Source: Chloranthus sessilifolius (Eukaryota > Streptophyta > Magnoliopsida > Chloranthales > Chloranthaceae). Taken from it: 64,000 nucleotides of DNA. Numbering within the stretch: position 1 is the stretch's first letter; the number at the start of each line of letters is the position of its first letter. Shown piece by piece: positions 47,375-58,450 of the stretch. The position numbers and the translations under genes were made by a program. The notes beneath the pieces are model-generated. The model worked only from the letters and a program-made list of their open reading frames with translations, ran no database searches and was not told the origin of the DNA. The stretch is taken from NCBI GenBank assembly GCA_021018995.1, contig CM037590.1:39806287-39870286 (forward strand), written 5' to 3'.

Positions 47375-48346
47375 ATGGTCTTGCCTGCCTCTGCAATTGG
47401 ATTCGAGGGCTATGAAAAGAGGCTCGAGATATCCTTCTTTGAGCTGGCCATAGTCGCTGATCTCACTGGAAATGGTCTCTGCTCTCTCTCCAGATCCCAA
47501 ATTGATGAAATCTTAAATCTTGCTGAATGCACCATAGTCTCTTCTCTGTCAAATGATGAAGTGGACTCTTATGTTCTCTCTGAATCGAGCCTCTTCATCT
47601 TCCTATACAAGCTAATCATCAAAACATGTGGCACCACAAAACTTCTACTCGCGATACCACGCATCCTTGATCTCGCCGAAACACTGTCCCTCTCTGTAAA
47701 CACCATACGATACACACGTGGTAGCTTCACATTCCCCGGTGCCCAACCGTTTCCCCACCGCAGCTTCTCAGAAGAAATCTCAATCCTTAATACTCATTTT
47801 GGCAAGCTTGGTAGTTCTGAGGCATATATCATGGGTGGTCTTGCCGGGTCCCAAAAATGGCATGTTTATTCTGCTTGTGCTTCTGAACTGATTGATTGCC
47901 CCACATGCACTATGGAAATGTGTATGACTGGATTGGATGAAAGGCGTGCTTCTATATTCTACAAGACACAGACCAAATCAGCACTTGAGATGACCAATGC
48001 GTCTGGTATAAGAAAGATTCTACCAGGCTCTGAAATTTGCGATTTCGAGTTTGATCCTTGCGGCTACTCCATGAATTCAATTGAAGGGCCTGTGATATCT
48101 ACCATTCACGTTACTCCAGAAGATGGTTTCAGTTACGCGAGCTTTGAGACAGTCGGGTATGATGCAGTGGATATCGGGTTACTGGTCAAGAGGGCGCTTA
48201 AGTGTTTCCAACCGTCGGAGTTCTCTGTAGTGGTGCATGTGGGTGATGTCGCTAGTGAGGCATTCAATTTAGAAGAAGCAGGGTATGTCTGTTCTCAGAG
48301 GAGTTATCAGAAGTTGGGGGCGAGGTGGTGGTACTGTGGTTTATAA
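47375..48346 (+). CDS. SAMDC: S-adenosylmethionine decarboxylase proenzyme (C-terminus altered by frameshift)
   Basis: Makes decarboxylated SAM, the aminopropyl donor for spermidine and spermine, in the cytosol; a pyruvoyl enzyme that cleaves itself. The 323-residue frame is intronless, as usual in plants. Landmarks: [11 protein letters not shown] with E11 and E14, YVLSESSLF with the cleavage site E70/S71 that yields the pyruvoyl group, Cys85 in [20 protein letters not shown], a PEST-like [16 protein letters not shown], Ser232 in [10 protein letters not shown] and His245 in [15 protein letters not shown]. So all processing and catalytic residues I know are kept. The usual plant length is about 355-365. 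Here the end GARWWYCGL is out of frame: the +1 frame continues [15 protein letters not shown] ... SPKSILKRW ... FEEEE to 48440, the normal tail. One extra G in the GGGGG run at 48316-48320 would explain it. Two uORFs upstream imply polyamine control of translation. Confidence 0.95.
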   Translation: MVLPASAIGFEGYEKRLEISFFELAIVADLTGNGLCSLSRSQIDEILNLAECTIVSSLSNDEVDSYVLSESSLFIFLYKLIIKTCGTTKLLLAIPRILDLAETLSLSVNTIRYTRGSFTFPGAQPFPHRSFSEEISILNTHFGKLGSSEAYIMGGLAGSQKWHVYSACASELIDCPTCTMEMCMTGLDERRASIFYKTQTKSALEMTNASGIRKILPGSEICDFEFDPCGYSMNSIEGPVISTIHVTPEDGFSYASFETVGYDAVDIGLLVKRALKCFQPSEFSVVVHVGDVASEAFNLEEAGYVCSQRSYQKLGARWWYCGL

Positions 48347-48600
48347 AAGCTTTCGTGTCAACAAATGTAGGTCTCCTAAGTCAATTCTTAAGCGTTGGGA
48401 GAAGTTTGAAGAAGAAGAGAACACTAAACTAGTCTTTTAAGTTGGCTACTTACTTTTAAGAGTGTGGATTCGCACGTTATTTGTGAGTTATCATGGGGTT
48501 CATGATTATTATAATTGTGTATTTGGAGATAATAGCTTTATTTTTAAGACCATGGATTCATTTAATATAAATATATAATGGGTTTATGACCTTTTCTTAT
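48347..48600 (+). other. 3' end of SAM decarboxylase: out-of-frame tail and 3' UTR
   Basis: 48347-48440 holds the remainder of the displaced C-terminal frame ending TAA. An AT-rich 3' UTR follows, with AATAATAG / TTTATTTTTAAG-like polyadenylation context around 48525-48545. No other gene signal. Confidence 0.5.
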
Positions 48601-48833
48601 TATGGATGATGATGATTTTTTTAAAAATTCAAATTGTATTTTATCTGAAAGTATATGGCTATTAGGTTAGCTGGATATCAAAACAGACACCCTTTCCTGA
48701 ATGTATGCATATCATGGTGTCATGGTGAGGATGATTATAATCATTCTGGAGTTTGAAAGGTTGTATGAACCAGATCAAGAAATGGCCCATGCGACTACAA
48801 TTATGATAGTAATTCATTAAAGGATAGCGATTT

Positions 48834-49122
48834 TTGCAACCAAAGATTCTTGTTGCGCAACTTATGGTTCCACCGCTGACACTGTTGATTGCCTTGAATC
48901 AGATGCTAGAGGAAGTTTTTCGTCCTAATCTTGGACACCTTAGACCTTAACATGGCTCACATATCAGACAGTCAGATGTTGATTCCATGTGACACACATC
49001 CATGTTCAAAGTCACTTTGGGGATGTCTGCCACATGTTATCAACATTTGACCATCTGACATGTGGGGATTCACACAATCTCATTGGTATTCGGATCTCCA
49101 TTAACGATTCTTTAGTTGTATA
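48834..49122. mobile_element. Palindromic long-TIR MITE, copy F (decayed)
   Basis: Left end ttgcaaccaaagattctt pairs with the right end gattctttagttgtataa. The family words tgattgccttgaatcagatg and cgtcctaatcttggacacc are on the left only; the right arm is shortened. Confidence 0.6.
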
Positions 49123-49132
49123 ACAATGGAAT

Positions 49133-49508
49133 CATAGGGCTCTCAATGGGTTGCGAGTGGTTGGGCCAAATGTTGGTTGCCTGGGTCAAGGATTTATCAC
49201 ATATGCATGACCCAACCCCCAACCCGAGAACCCAGCTTAATTAAAAATTCCCCTATTTCCTTAATTATATATATAAAATATCAGGTGGTATCTGACCCGA
49301 CCCATTACTGTTTCGATCCAAAGGTCTGGTCGGATGCTTCATACCTGAGCCAATTCCATGAATCAAACCTATGTGCCCGAGCTTGTACATAAATCATGTT
49401 GGGATCAAGTTGAACTGAACCGACCTAACGAGTCAAGATTATGTTCCGGATTGAATGAAAAATATTGGGTCAAATATCTAGTTGACCCGACCCATTGACA
49501 ACCCCAAA
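49133..49508. mobile_element. GGGTC-rich MITE-like element
   Basis: Left gggctctcaatgggttgcg resembles the reverse complement of the right end (ggggttgtcaatgggtcggg). The inside is rich in gacccgaccca words. No certain target duplication. Confidence 0.5.
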
Positions 49509-49639
49509 TGGACATCTCTGGCCTAATGTGAAAATAAAGAAAAAAATAACCAAGAAACCAATGCATTCTAATTTTTTTGAAGCTATCAATAGTACCAAAG
49601 TACTGTAATTAGAGAGTCCCAACTCCCAACTTCCAGAAG

Positions 49640-49641
<2 letters not shown>

Positions 49642-49691
<50 letters not shown>
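49642..49691. repeat. (TA)n microsatellite
   Basis: TA dinucleotides, about 50 bp, in featureless sequence. Confidence 0.97.
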
Positions 49692-49700
<9 letters not shown>

Positions 49701-50134
49701 GAAATAAAATAAAATTGAGGAACTATATTCGAGATTCTCTTCGATCCAATGGTTGTTTAACTGGTTGAACACGATATCCAGTTCAACCAATTGGATCTGA
49801 TTATTGCCCATGAAGTGATTCTTGTTCTAGTTGAAAGAAATTTTGATGGTGACTAATCATCTGTTTTTCGGCTGCTCTTAGCAAATATGCTGATCAATCA
49901 GGATCGTTCAATCTTTCAGTCTCCTCATTTTGAAAATTTCTGTGCTACCAATATGTAGACCTTGTTGTTGGTCACAATGACTTCAATGTTTCCGTAAGAA
50001 GTTGATTGTTCTCAGCTATGTTAGTTAAATGGCCCATTCACTTAGCAAATTATGAATTGGGTACCACAAACCTGATTCGATGCGACAAGCGAATTATCTT
50101 GTTACTATTAATGTTAAGTATTTTGTTTATAATA

Positions 50135-50660
50135 AAATTTTATAAAAAAGGGATTTGAACCTAAGATTTTATAATTTTTAGTTCATCAAGTGGTCATTTG
50201 TATTTCATTTATTTAAGAATGTAAATTTTGTATTATAAAAAATTAGGGAAAATTAGGAAAACAAGCTTAAAAAACAAAGGCGTTTTAGTTAAAAATCCAG
50301 AACTTGAATATTTTAAAAAAATAATGCTTTTACAGTTTTTTGATATTCTGAGACCCGTGAGATCTCAAATCCTCATTAAAAAAATAATGTTTCACGGATC
50401 TCAGAACTTCAAAAAATCGTAAAAGCATTGTTTTTTCAAAACATTTAAGTTATGGATTTTTTGCTAAAACATTTGTTTTTTAAGTTTGTTTTTCTAAAGT
50501 GCCCATAAAATTAATATGTAATTTTAAAACTCATCCTACCTCTAGCAAATTGATTTGATTTTGATAGCAGTGAATTGCAAATGTCAAATTGAGGGATTCA
50601 GCAAACTAAGTAACTATGGTTCAAAGCACCAATCAAAACGATTTGGATTTAATTGGGCTT
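50135..50660 (-). repeat. Dispersed repeat shared with 12.29-12.56 kb, interrupted by a MITE
   Basis: Left part 50150-50225 has a tRNA-like head on the minus strand (TGACCACTTGATGAAC ... GGTTCAAATCCC). The right part 50555-50660 (tgatagcagtgaattgcaaa, agcaaactaagtaactatgg) matches 12437-12515. The MITE at 50246-50504 lies between. Confidence 0.5.
50246..50504. mobile_element. Fold-back MITE, 259 bp
   Basis: Left arm gggaaaattaggaaaacaag ... aatgcttttacagttttttg pairs along its whole length with the right arm (reverse complement gggcactttagaaaaacaaa ... aatgcttttacgattttttg). Flanks tta and ata are close to a 3-bp duplication. Confidence 0.7.
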
Positions 50661-51049
50661 CACATCCATTAGATATCACAAATGCACTTGCTTTTCCATG
50701 CAAGCATTCCTCACAAATTCAAGACATCCTTGTTGTAAATCATCATGGCACTGATGTTCGCTTAACATGAGTAACCATCAAAAGATTCTTACCACTTATT
50801 TTCACTTATTTAATAGGTTTATAACTTTATATTGAAGTGCTTGGATTGGCTGGTATTAAGCCGCGGATGGGTTTTTGGCCTAAGTGATGTTCCAATACTG
50901 TCGAACCACTTGGAAGAAGTTGATTTGGTAAAACTGAATTCTATGTGGCACACCACATGACCTAAGACTATTGCCACTGCTCAGACGATCTGATAGATCA
51001 GATTAATTGGCAGGTATGTGCGAAAAGGTAACTAAAAAAAGCCCCAAAT

Positions 51050-51415
51050 TACCGTTCTCAATAGGCTGGGCTGGGCCTTAAATGGGCGAATTACAATCAG
51101 ACGGATTACTAATCAGGCCTAGCTCCACCAATTTATGAATCAGGCCTACATACCTTAGTCCATATCCGGCCCATGATGAGCCAGACCGAGAATTTCTATA
51201 TAAAAGAACTCATTTGATGGAGAAGGCCTGGGCTCGGGAGACTTAAAACGTACTAATTTTTAATCGGTTTTTTAAAACTAGCCCATAGCCAGCCCAGCTT
51301 ACTAATTGGGCTGAGCTGGGCCAGTAAATTTATCAGGCATACCTACATAAGATCATATCCAGCCTATTGCAGACCAGTCAGGTTAGATCAGACCCAGCCC
51401 ATTGAGACCCCTACC
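51050..51415. mobile_element. GGGCC-rich MITE-like element
   Basis: Left gttctcaataggctgggctg pairs with the reverse complement of the right end (ggtctcaatgggctgggtct). Inside, ggcctaca and cagcccag words repeat. The 3' terminus gacccctac is typical of this class. Confidence 0.6.
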
Positions 51416-51599
51416 CCGAATCATCATTCAATTGACTCTGGATGGAGTAGAGCCTTCGTCCGTGTGGTAATAACTTTTGCATTTGCATGCACTTTCTGTA
51501 AATTCTCCGTCTAATTCATGTAAAAAACTATAAATAGATGGCGAGGAAACAAAGGCAAGCAACAACAGGAAAAAATGCTTTAACCAGAGCAATGTGGAG

Positions 51600-52460
51600 A
51601 CTTGGAAACAATGGACTACATTCAATAAATTTAATGCTCTAACCAGATCAGCAGTATCTTATTGAAGAAAGCAGTATTCGACTCCCTGAAGCTATAGTCA
51701 TCAGAAGCTGACATCTGAAAGTGTCTGGGAAAGTAGTGCCGGGGAGCTCACCTTCAGTTTATACCTTCAAACACGAAGATACCAACTACCTAGTTGTTTG
51801 GCAGCCTCGCTCTTCCACCTTCTCTTTGAGTAGATTGGTGAGATTGCACTAATGGTGCATGATCCGACGTTAGCATTGAGCAATGGTCATGATCTGTTTA
51901 TGAAAAGCAGCAGCAAGTTAGACCAATATTAAAACAAAAAAAAAAGTTAGATGTTAGTGACCGGACCAAGATTACTGTTTAAAATAGTTATTGGCTCACA
52001 AATAAAAAAAGGAATCCCCTGCTACGTATATCGCCACTGTTCAATGAACAATATAGAAAAATTACTATGGATCCTGTTGCATAGTAATTGCTCTTCTACC
52101 AATAAAACCTGTTAAAGATTACATAATGAAGAGCAAAAACCGAGACAACTACACAACAAATAAACTAGTCATGCAACCAAAAAAAATCTCAAATTACATT
52201 CATCTGATGCACATTAAACACAACAATCTCTTGTGTTGCTACCAGAAAACCCAACATCATACCTCATCTGATGAGAATAACACATCAATTTTCATTATTC
52301 TGCGATCAAGAAAAAAAATAACATAAGTTAACGCACGCCAAAGAAGTTCTACAAACAATAATTTTAATTTTCGCGACCAAGGAAAACAAAATTTTCCAAA
52401 TCGATAGATTTATGAGGTCTATAGGTGAAATACAATAAACAAACCTGATTTTCTTTAAGG
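51600..52460 (-). other. 3' flank of the FAR1/MULE-OTU gene, duplicated at 62.24-63.27 kb
   Basis: Words atcttattgaagaa, gtttatgaaaagcagcagca, aaacctgtta, acataatgaagagc, tgatgcacattaaacacaa and aaacctgattttctt recur in order at 62.28-63.27 kb. So the two OTU genes share about 850 bp downstream of their stops. AAAATCAG|GTTTAT-like donors just after both stops hint at a 3' UTR intron. Confidence 0.7.
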
Positions 52461-55400
52461 TCATATCATGTCTTCCGGTGTCTCACGTACTACAATCTCT
52501 AGCTCTCTCATTTTCTCCACATATATGATCCTTGGAATATATGGTGTCTGCCAATCTTCGGCAGCTGGAGCATGGTATCTGATCCAATTACAAGCGATCG
52601 GTGGTATTGGAGGGTTCTCAATCATATGTAATTGGACAAAGTGATTTCTATCGATGTAACCTATAGCGATGAGCTTATGGGTTGCAGGAGGTGGTGATCG
52701 CATAGGAAGAAACGTGAGACACTGCTCTTTTGAAATGAGTATCAATACGACATTGTAGAACGAGGCGATCAAATGACCCATGTCCGGCATAGACATCCAA
52801 AACTCGGGAGGAGCTGGAACCTCTTCATATTGTAGGCTCTTGGACAATTCACCAACCCTTTCCGGATCACCAAATATTTGGGCATAGTCAGTATTGTGTG
52901 TTTGAAGTTCATACGCTAAATCTTTTCGCACTTGACGCCAACCTTCTAATCCCATTCCCAACAATTCAGCTACTGCTCGAAATCCACAATGCCCATCTCT
53001 GACAACATCTGTAGCATCTCGGATGAAGCCAGACATAGATGCAGGGAGGCAACTGATAATCTCATGAAAGCTCATTTCTCGCTCATCTTGATTGCGTTTC
53101 TTGCCTCTCTTCGAAGGGAGCTTTTCCACACACTCAAATGTGGTAACTTCACACTTGACCATTTTGTCACATTTTTCCAATGGCTTAGTTGAACCCTTAG
53201 GTCTACCTCGTGGTTTAGTTGAAATCAATGTTTCCTTCAGTTGTGCTGCTGAAGGATCTGCAATTTCATGCAACTTTTGCTTTATTTTGGCTTTTTGAGA
53301 TGCAGTGGCCTTGCTGTATCTTGCTTTGATCATCACAAACTCTGGCATGATATCTTTATACAAGTCTATATTTGAATCTTCAACTGACATTGACAATCTA
53401 GTCCAATGCTCATGAATCATAGATTTAGGCAAAGCCACACCTTTTACGAGATAACTGACTAGTTCGTGAGCACATGGAATACCAAATGACCGTCGGATTG
53501 CATGCTGACATTTCTGTGCATCAATGATAACATCTTCGGGATTAGATTCTGCCTTTTCTTTTTGCTCATTGATCTTTGCCAATGCATGATTAGAAACAAA
53601 GCCGTAGAGTTCGCTATAGAAGTGTTCATCGTATGGGTAGTGCATCTTTATTCGATTTGCAGAAAATGAAGACTTGATGTCGGCATGTTGCTGATTAATT
53701 AGTAAATCAAAGCTTGTCCAAGCTGTAGTCAATTTTGTTGCCGACACTTGAAGATATTTTTTCAATTGGGTCTGTAAGCTCTCAACTTGACTAGTAGAAG
53801 TATTGCCAAGATGCATATGCTGATTAGTCCATGCAACCACAAAAAATTCCTTATATGGAATAAGCCATGTTTGTGAAACATAGCTAAGAACCTCGGGATA
53901 AAACGAGAAATCCTTGTTCAATTCCAAAAAAGCATCATGATAGCCTATCTCTGTAGACGAACGTGTCAATGCATGCCAATCTCTCATGAACTTCTCGAAA
54001 GTCTCCTCTTCTGCAAAATATTTCTTGCAATTTGCGACAACATCCTTCGAAATATGCTCTAGACAAAGCAAGTTCTTAGCTGAAGGAAATACTATCTGAA
54101 TTGCCTTCATTAATGCAAGCTCACGATCCGTCACCAACACTAAAGGCAGTGAACTACTATTAAAAATCGACTTAAAGCACTCCAATGCCCAAGTGTAATT
54201 TGACTCTTCCTCTGATGATAAGAACGCAAAAGCCGAAAAAAAATATTTGTCTGTTGAAGTGACCCCAATAATAGATACGAGAGGCAGATGAAATCGATTC
54301 TTCTTATTGGTGCAATCAATAAGAAACACACTTGGAAAGGCTATCGAAAGGTCGATAGAAGTCGGATGCGCAAAAAACAAATCAGTTAATCTGTTAGTCT
54401 TTTCCTCTGTGCGGTAGAAGGTGACATATCCAAGGTCGTCGAGGCATTTGAAAAGGTATTGTATTGGAGTTTTTCCATCAAGCTCTTGTAAGCGCAAGGC
54501 AGCTCGAGCATTGTAGATTGCCTTGATAGTAGTCACATTTGTAGGGTCCTTTTGCTTGAGAGTTTGTAAAACATCACGGGGTTTGATACCCACCTGAGAC
54601 ATCTCTTTCAGAAACTCTTTTTGATCTGGTTTGAGCTTCCCAGCAAAAGGGTGCTCTTCCAAGAAAAGCGATCCTCTATGATTGTGGATCCCACTAATAA
54701 CTTCAACTCTCCACTCATCTCGGCCAGCTACTTTATACCCTTTCAAAGAGAATGGACACCCACAACGTTTGGTAGTAGTACGACGCACTCTTTTATTTCT
54801 TCTATCAATTGATGCTTGGCTTTCCCGATAACCCCCTGAACGATCGCAACCAAGAAAAATCCGTGGGTAGCGACGTGAATTCACCCCATCAGATTTTTGA
54901 GTCGTTAGAACAACCCCATGCCCACGGGCGACATCGCGAGCCCATTGTAAGAGATCACTTCTCTCTTTGAAAACCTATTAATGGAGATAAACAAAACATT
55001 AGTGGTAAATGACATATCATTTTTGCTCAATCATTAATAGTCAATAATAGAGCACTATATGTCAATAAATAATAGATGAACGTTCTCATATGCTTGACAT
55101 CGATCAACAAATTTCGTGACATTCATGAAATTCCTTCATTAAGCCGAGCCCTAACACATAAAGACAAGGTGAAGATGATCGTTATGAAATCAATCTCATC
55201 AGCAAATTTTATGGACTCGTTGGGAATTCCATAGAGAGCGTTCATGTCTAATATGCTGGTGAAAATTTATGTTTTATTGACAAAGAAAAGATCAAATATA
55301 AACATTCAATTCACTCATTCAACTCATTACATTGTTGCCAATTTTAATGAGAAGATTGCATAGAGTCAAATTTATATAAATATAACAAAACAATGTCAAG

Positions 55401-55507
55401 TTGAGCCGATATACCATATCGGTTGTAAAATGCTCAGACACGTCAAACTCAAATGGTTCAGTAAAGGGTTCTAATTCTAGATCTGCATCAAATTTCTTTT
55501 TCTCCAC
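52461..55507 (-). CDS. FAR1/MULE transposase-like protein with C-terminal OTU cysteine protease domain
   Basis: Exon 55507-55415, intron 54975-55414 (GTATAT...TAG), then exon 54974-52461, joined in phase: FEFDVSEHFTTDM | VFKERSDLLQWARDVARGHG. Order: FAR1-type DNA-binding region (CGCPFSLKGYK, GIHNHRG); MULE transposase core with candidate acidic residues in VFLIDCTNK (about 54320) and LVLVTDRELALMKAI (about 54130); SWIM-like finger (KCQHAIRRSFGIPCAHEL, about 53500); AT-hook KPRGRPKGS (about 53205); OTU protease with DGHCGFRAVA (catalytic Cys, about 52990) and DRNHFVQLHM (His, about 52640). The large exon is open for 838 codons. No in-frame ATG precedes GTG at 55507; a GCAG acceptor at 55518-55520 suggests a further 5' exon. 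It is either a Mutator-like transposase that gained a deubiquitinase-type domain or a domesticated gene. The FAR1 family acts in the nucleus. No terminal inverted repeats were found. Confidence 0.88.
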
Positions 55508-55519
55508 CGTTGTTTCCCT

Positions 55520-56159
55520 GCTCCATTAACAACCTTAAAATTAAAATTAAACCAATAATTCCTGAGAACATAAATGAAACAATGCATAACTTTGAATATC
55601 CATATATATGAATTCCAGAGAAAACAATGGCAACAGAAGCATGGTTTAAAATCTCGGTTGGTAATTGGTACTGAATTAAACTGCCCACTACATTTCGGAG
55701 GTGGTACAAATCTTAAAGGGTTAACACCGCCTGGAATTACCCGTTTAGAAGTTTTTACCACTATACTAGTTATAAATGATAGCATAAGTATGATATAAGC
55801 TATGAATGGAACTGATACCAAACCGAGATTTTATACTCAGACCAGTTCCCCTACTCAGAGATTGAATAACCTTAAAGGCACACTACGGGGTATCTGAAGG
55901 GATGCATGCGTATATTCAACTGAGTAAATGGTTGGATTTGTCCATGATATGATAAGATGAAAGCCATGAGAGGGAATGTGTTAGAAGTTGGGACATGCGA
56001 ATGAGTCGTTAGAGTAAATTTTCCCTCCTAGCCCCTTTTCAAATAATGGGTAAGCTTCAATAGGCTTGGGGTAAATGCCCTAAACTGGTTCATTGATGGT
56101 TTGTCAAAGAGATGTCTAACTAAATTCGGATTGATCTGTGGCCGGATCTTATTCACATG
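55520..56159. other. Upstream of the FAR1/MULE-OTU gene; no clear exon
   Basis: An extra 5' exon and the promoter should lie here. Open frames of 60-114 codons exist on both strands but show no family signature. No GT/AG-bounded exon could be chosen. Confidence 0.35.
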
Positions 56160-56174
56160 CATCTGGTGGATGTA

Positions 56175-56264
56175 TGTTTTTTGGATAGGTACGCAAGGTT
56201 CGAACCTGCGACCTTGAGGTTGCTGTGTTGTAAACCATCCATTGTGCTACAGGCCCAAGCCCTA
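56175..56264 (-). mobile_element. Minimal tRNA-derived SINE, 90 bp, with 15-bp target duplication
   Basis: Minus strand: GGGCCTGTAGCACAATGG (A box), then GGTCGCAGGTTCGAACC (B box), then a short A-rich end (CCAAAAAACA). Flanks catctggtggatgta at 56160-56174 and 56265-56279 are identical over 15 bases. It is little more than the tRNA part plus tail, so it could also be a retroposed tRNA fragment. Confidence 0.8.
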
Positions 56265-56279
56265 CATCTGGTGGATGTA

Positions 56280-57000
56280 GAACCACAATTTTATTATGAA
56301 GTTTAGTTTTAAATCACTGTGGAGAACCCCTAATTGTCACATCAACACGTTCACGCAATTGTCGATCAAGGCCATGAGAGCCACCAATGTAAATGATCCC
56401 TACAAGAAATTAAGATGAACATTAAGATGGACAGAAGAAAGGCATAGTGATGGGAAGTATGATGGAGGCTTTGAGTCAATCCTACAATGTGGGTATTGAT
56501 TCAAATGCTAATATTAAGAAGAGCGGATCAATCCGACGGAGAGGGTCAATTCGAATGGTATGGTTTAGAGTTCGAATTTATGGAATAGAATTTAGGTGGT
56601 TTTTTACGTTGCAAGGCTGATAAAATGAATAGCATTTCCGACAAGTTTTTCAATCGTGTAAGGCTTATAATTATGGCTTTTTGGTAATAGAGGGCTTGAA
56701 ACTCTAATGGCGCGAGTGTTGATGGTATTCTGATTGCAATACAGTACATGGAGGTGCATGGAGGTGCATGGAGGAGACAAGCAACGGTGGCGGAAGACAA
56801 TGCATAGTGAATGGAGGTTTTCTGATCACACGGAGGAGTTGGGCAATGACTGAACTCATGCCATGCATGCACGACAAAATCTAACTTTTAGGTAGGTTCT
56901 CAACCAAACGGAGGAAGACAATGCACCTTCCGGTAGGTTTTCTGATGACAAAGGTTTCCTCATCAAAGGAATGGGAGGATGATGGGGTGTGCGGTGATGA
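56280..57000. other. No recognisable gene; short local repeats
   Basis: Contains a triple ggaggtgcat at about 56750-56775 and two similar blocks (gaggaagacaatgca / ggtaggttttctgatgaca) at 56790-56840 and 56910-56960. A 108-codon minus frame at 56546-56872 has no family match. Confidence 0.4.
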
Positions 57001-57004
57001 TGAT

Positions 57005-57195
57005 TTGCTATGCATTTTTATTTATGATGTTTCCTTTTTTTCCTGACTTTCCCATAAAAAGTACCTGTTCTTGCTTATGATGTCAACCCTGTCTTCAGAG
57101 ACTTGGGTAAGTGCTCCTTTGGGACTTGAACCAAGGTCCTCATCCGTGCTGAGCATTGTGTTCAATTCATCTGGCAGTGCCTTCATAACAATAGT
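57005..57195 (-). mobile_element. Candidate tRNA-derived SINE
   Basis: Minus strand: TGCCAGATGAATTGAAC (A-box-like), then CCTTGGTTCAAGTCCC (B box), a body, and an A-rich tail (GGAAAAAAAGGAAAC). A 78-codon open frame overlaps it but is explained by this element. Confidence 0.5.
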
Positions 57196-57952
57196 TTTTA
57201 GATCACGATCAGTTTGTAGTATTAGGAAATGATAGCAGGAACAAATATTTAGTTTCATATATATGATTATGGGGTGAATGCTTTAGAGGTGTAGCGTTTC
57301 AATGGTACACTAGCACCGAGATCAGGTGTCATGTGATCCAAAAACAAACATTCATTTTGGGATAATTAGCCACATGACATGTGATCTAAGAAAGAAAAGT
57401 CATTTCATTACTTCTTTTCCCCCTTAAAAACCATGGTCAAAGTTTGACCTTCCCCCCTTAGAAAGCTTCATACCATAACACTGCATTTACAAGCTCTTCC
57501 AGCTGAATCTGTTCAATGTAAGTATAGGGAACCTATGAACCTTCCAAGTTCTATTGCTCTGCAAATAAACATGTAAGTTAGATAGAGCAATTGAAATGCT
57601 ACAGAGAGGAAGACAAGATAATTAGATAGAGGAAAACTAACTATTAAAATACTAATATTTTTTTTCATTAGCTGGGAAAATCCAAAAGGGTTCATTTCAG
57701 TTCATTTCCGACTAATCTGGGAAAGTTGTCAGGTTATAAGAAACGTCATATATTATTAAAAATACAAAAACACATATTAACATATTTGAAGGTAAAAATG
57801 ATATTTTAAAGCAATAAAATAGGTGCATTATAAAATTCACAATCCACAATGCATCACAAATCGAAGATCACAAAAAGAACATTATACATAACCAAGAGAG
57901 TGGTACTATACCATGAATCCGACTTAATAACTCATAACCTAACATTTAAACC

Positions 57953-58150
57953 TCAAGGGGCTTGGCGAGCTGGCCAGGTACCCACCTTAGGAAGTGGGCC
58001 ACCTAAGTTTGAATCCCCCCTTGAGGCCACCCTAGGGATTTATATCCCATGCTGACCTGACATATGCTAACTTGGGACACACACGTGCCCTGGGATTTAC
58101 TTGGATGCTCTAAGAGGACCGGACACCCAGGTTACCAAAAAGAAAAACTA
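57953..58150 (+). mobile_element. tRNA-derived SINE, copy 1
   Basis: A-box ttggcgagctggcc (57962-57975), B-box aagtttgaatccccc (about 58003), then agggatttatatccc, gcatgctgacc-like body, ctaagaggaccggacacccag and gttaccaaaaagaaaaac tail. A second copy in opposite orientation is at 61788-61973. Confidence 0.8.
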
Positions 58151-58450
58151 AACGAAAAAAGACTCCTAACATTCTAAAATTGTTATGACCCCAAAGTAAT
58201 AAAGGTATCAGCTTTCCAATCCACTCACACCTAGGCAGTTTTAGAGTATTGATTAAGACCTTAACATATGGTAACATAGTTAGTAGCACGTCTCAAGTTC
58301 AAGTTATAGAAGGGATGAGCGGGGAAATGGCTACTTGAAGGGGAAAAGGCTACCTGAAGGCTCCAATGAGAGGTAACAGAGTGAAAGCCATCACAGAGTG
58401 AGCCACCATGGAGTCCCGGAAGGAGTGACCTGAAAAGGGCTACATGGGGG

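Noticed and set aside
52461-54884. GTG at 54884 as the true start of the FAR1/MULE-OTU protein
   Set aside because: The frame continues upstream in family-like sequence (FKERSDLLQWARDVARGHG) to an acceptor at 54975, and an upstream exon joins in phase.
55477-55821. 114-codon minus-strand frame upstream of the OTU gene as a gene
   Set aside because: It has no family signature and overlaps the 93-nt FAR1 exon in another frame.
56175-56264. A functional tRNA gene
   Set aside because: Despite good A and B boxes it is flanked by a 15-bp target duplication and an A-rich end and lacks a convincing acceptor stem.
57022-57258. A 78-codon minus-strand frame that looks exon-like (LSTDEDLGSSPKGALTQ)
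   Set aside because: The key stretch coincides with a B-box motif GGTTCAAGTCCC and an A-rich tail, so a SINE explains it; no acceptor stands at the start and no protein family was recognised.
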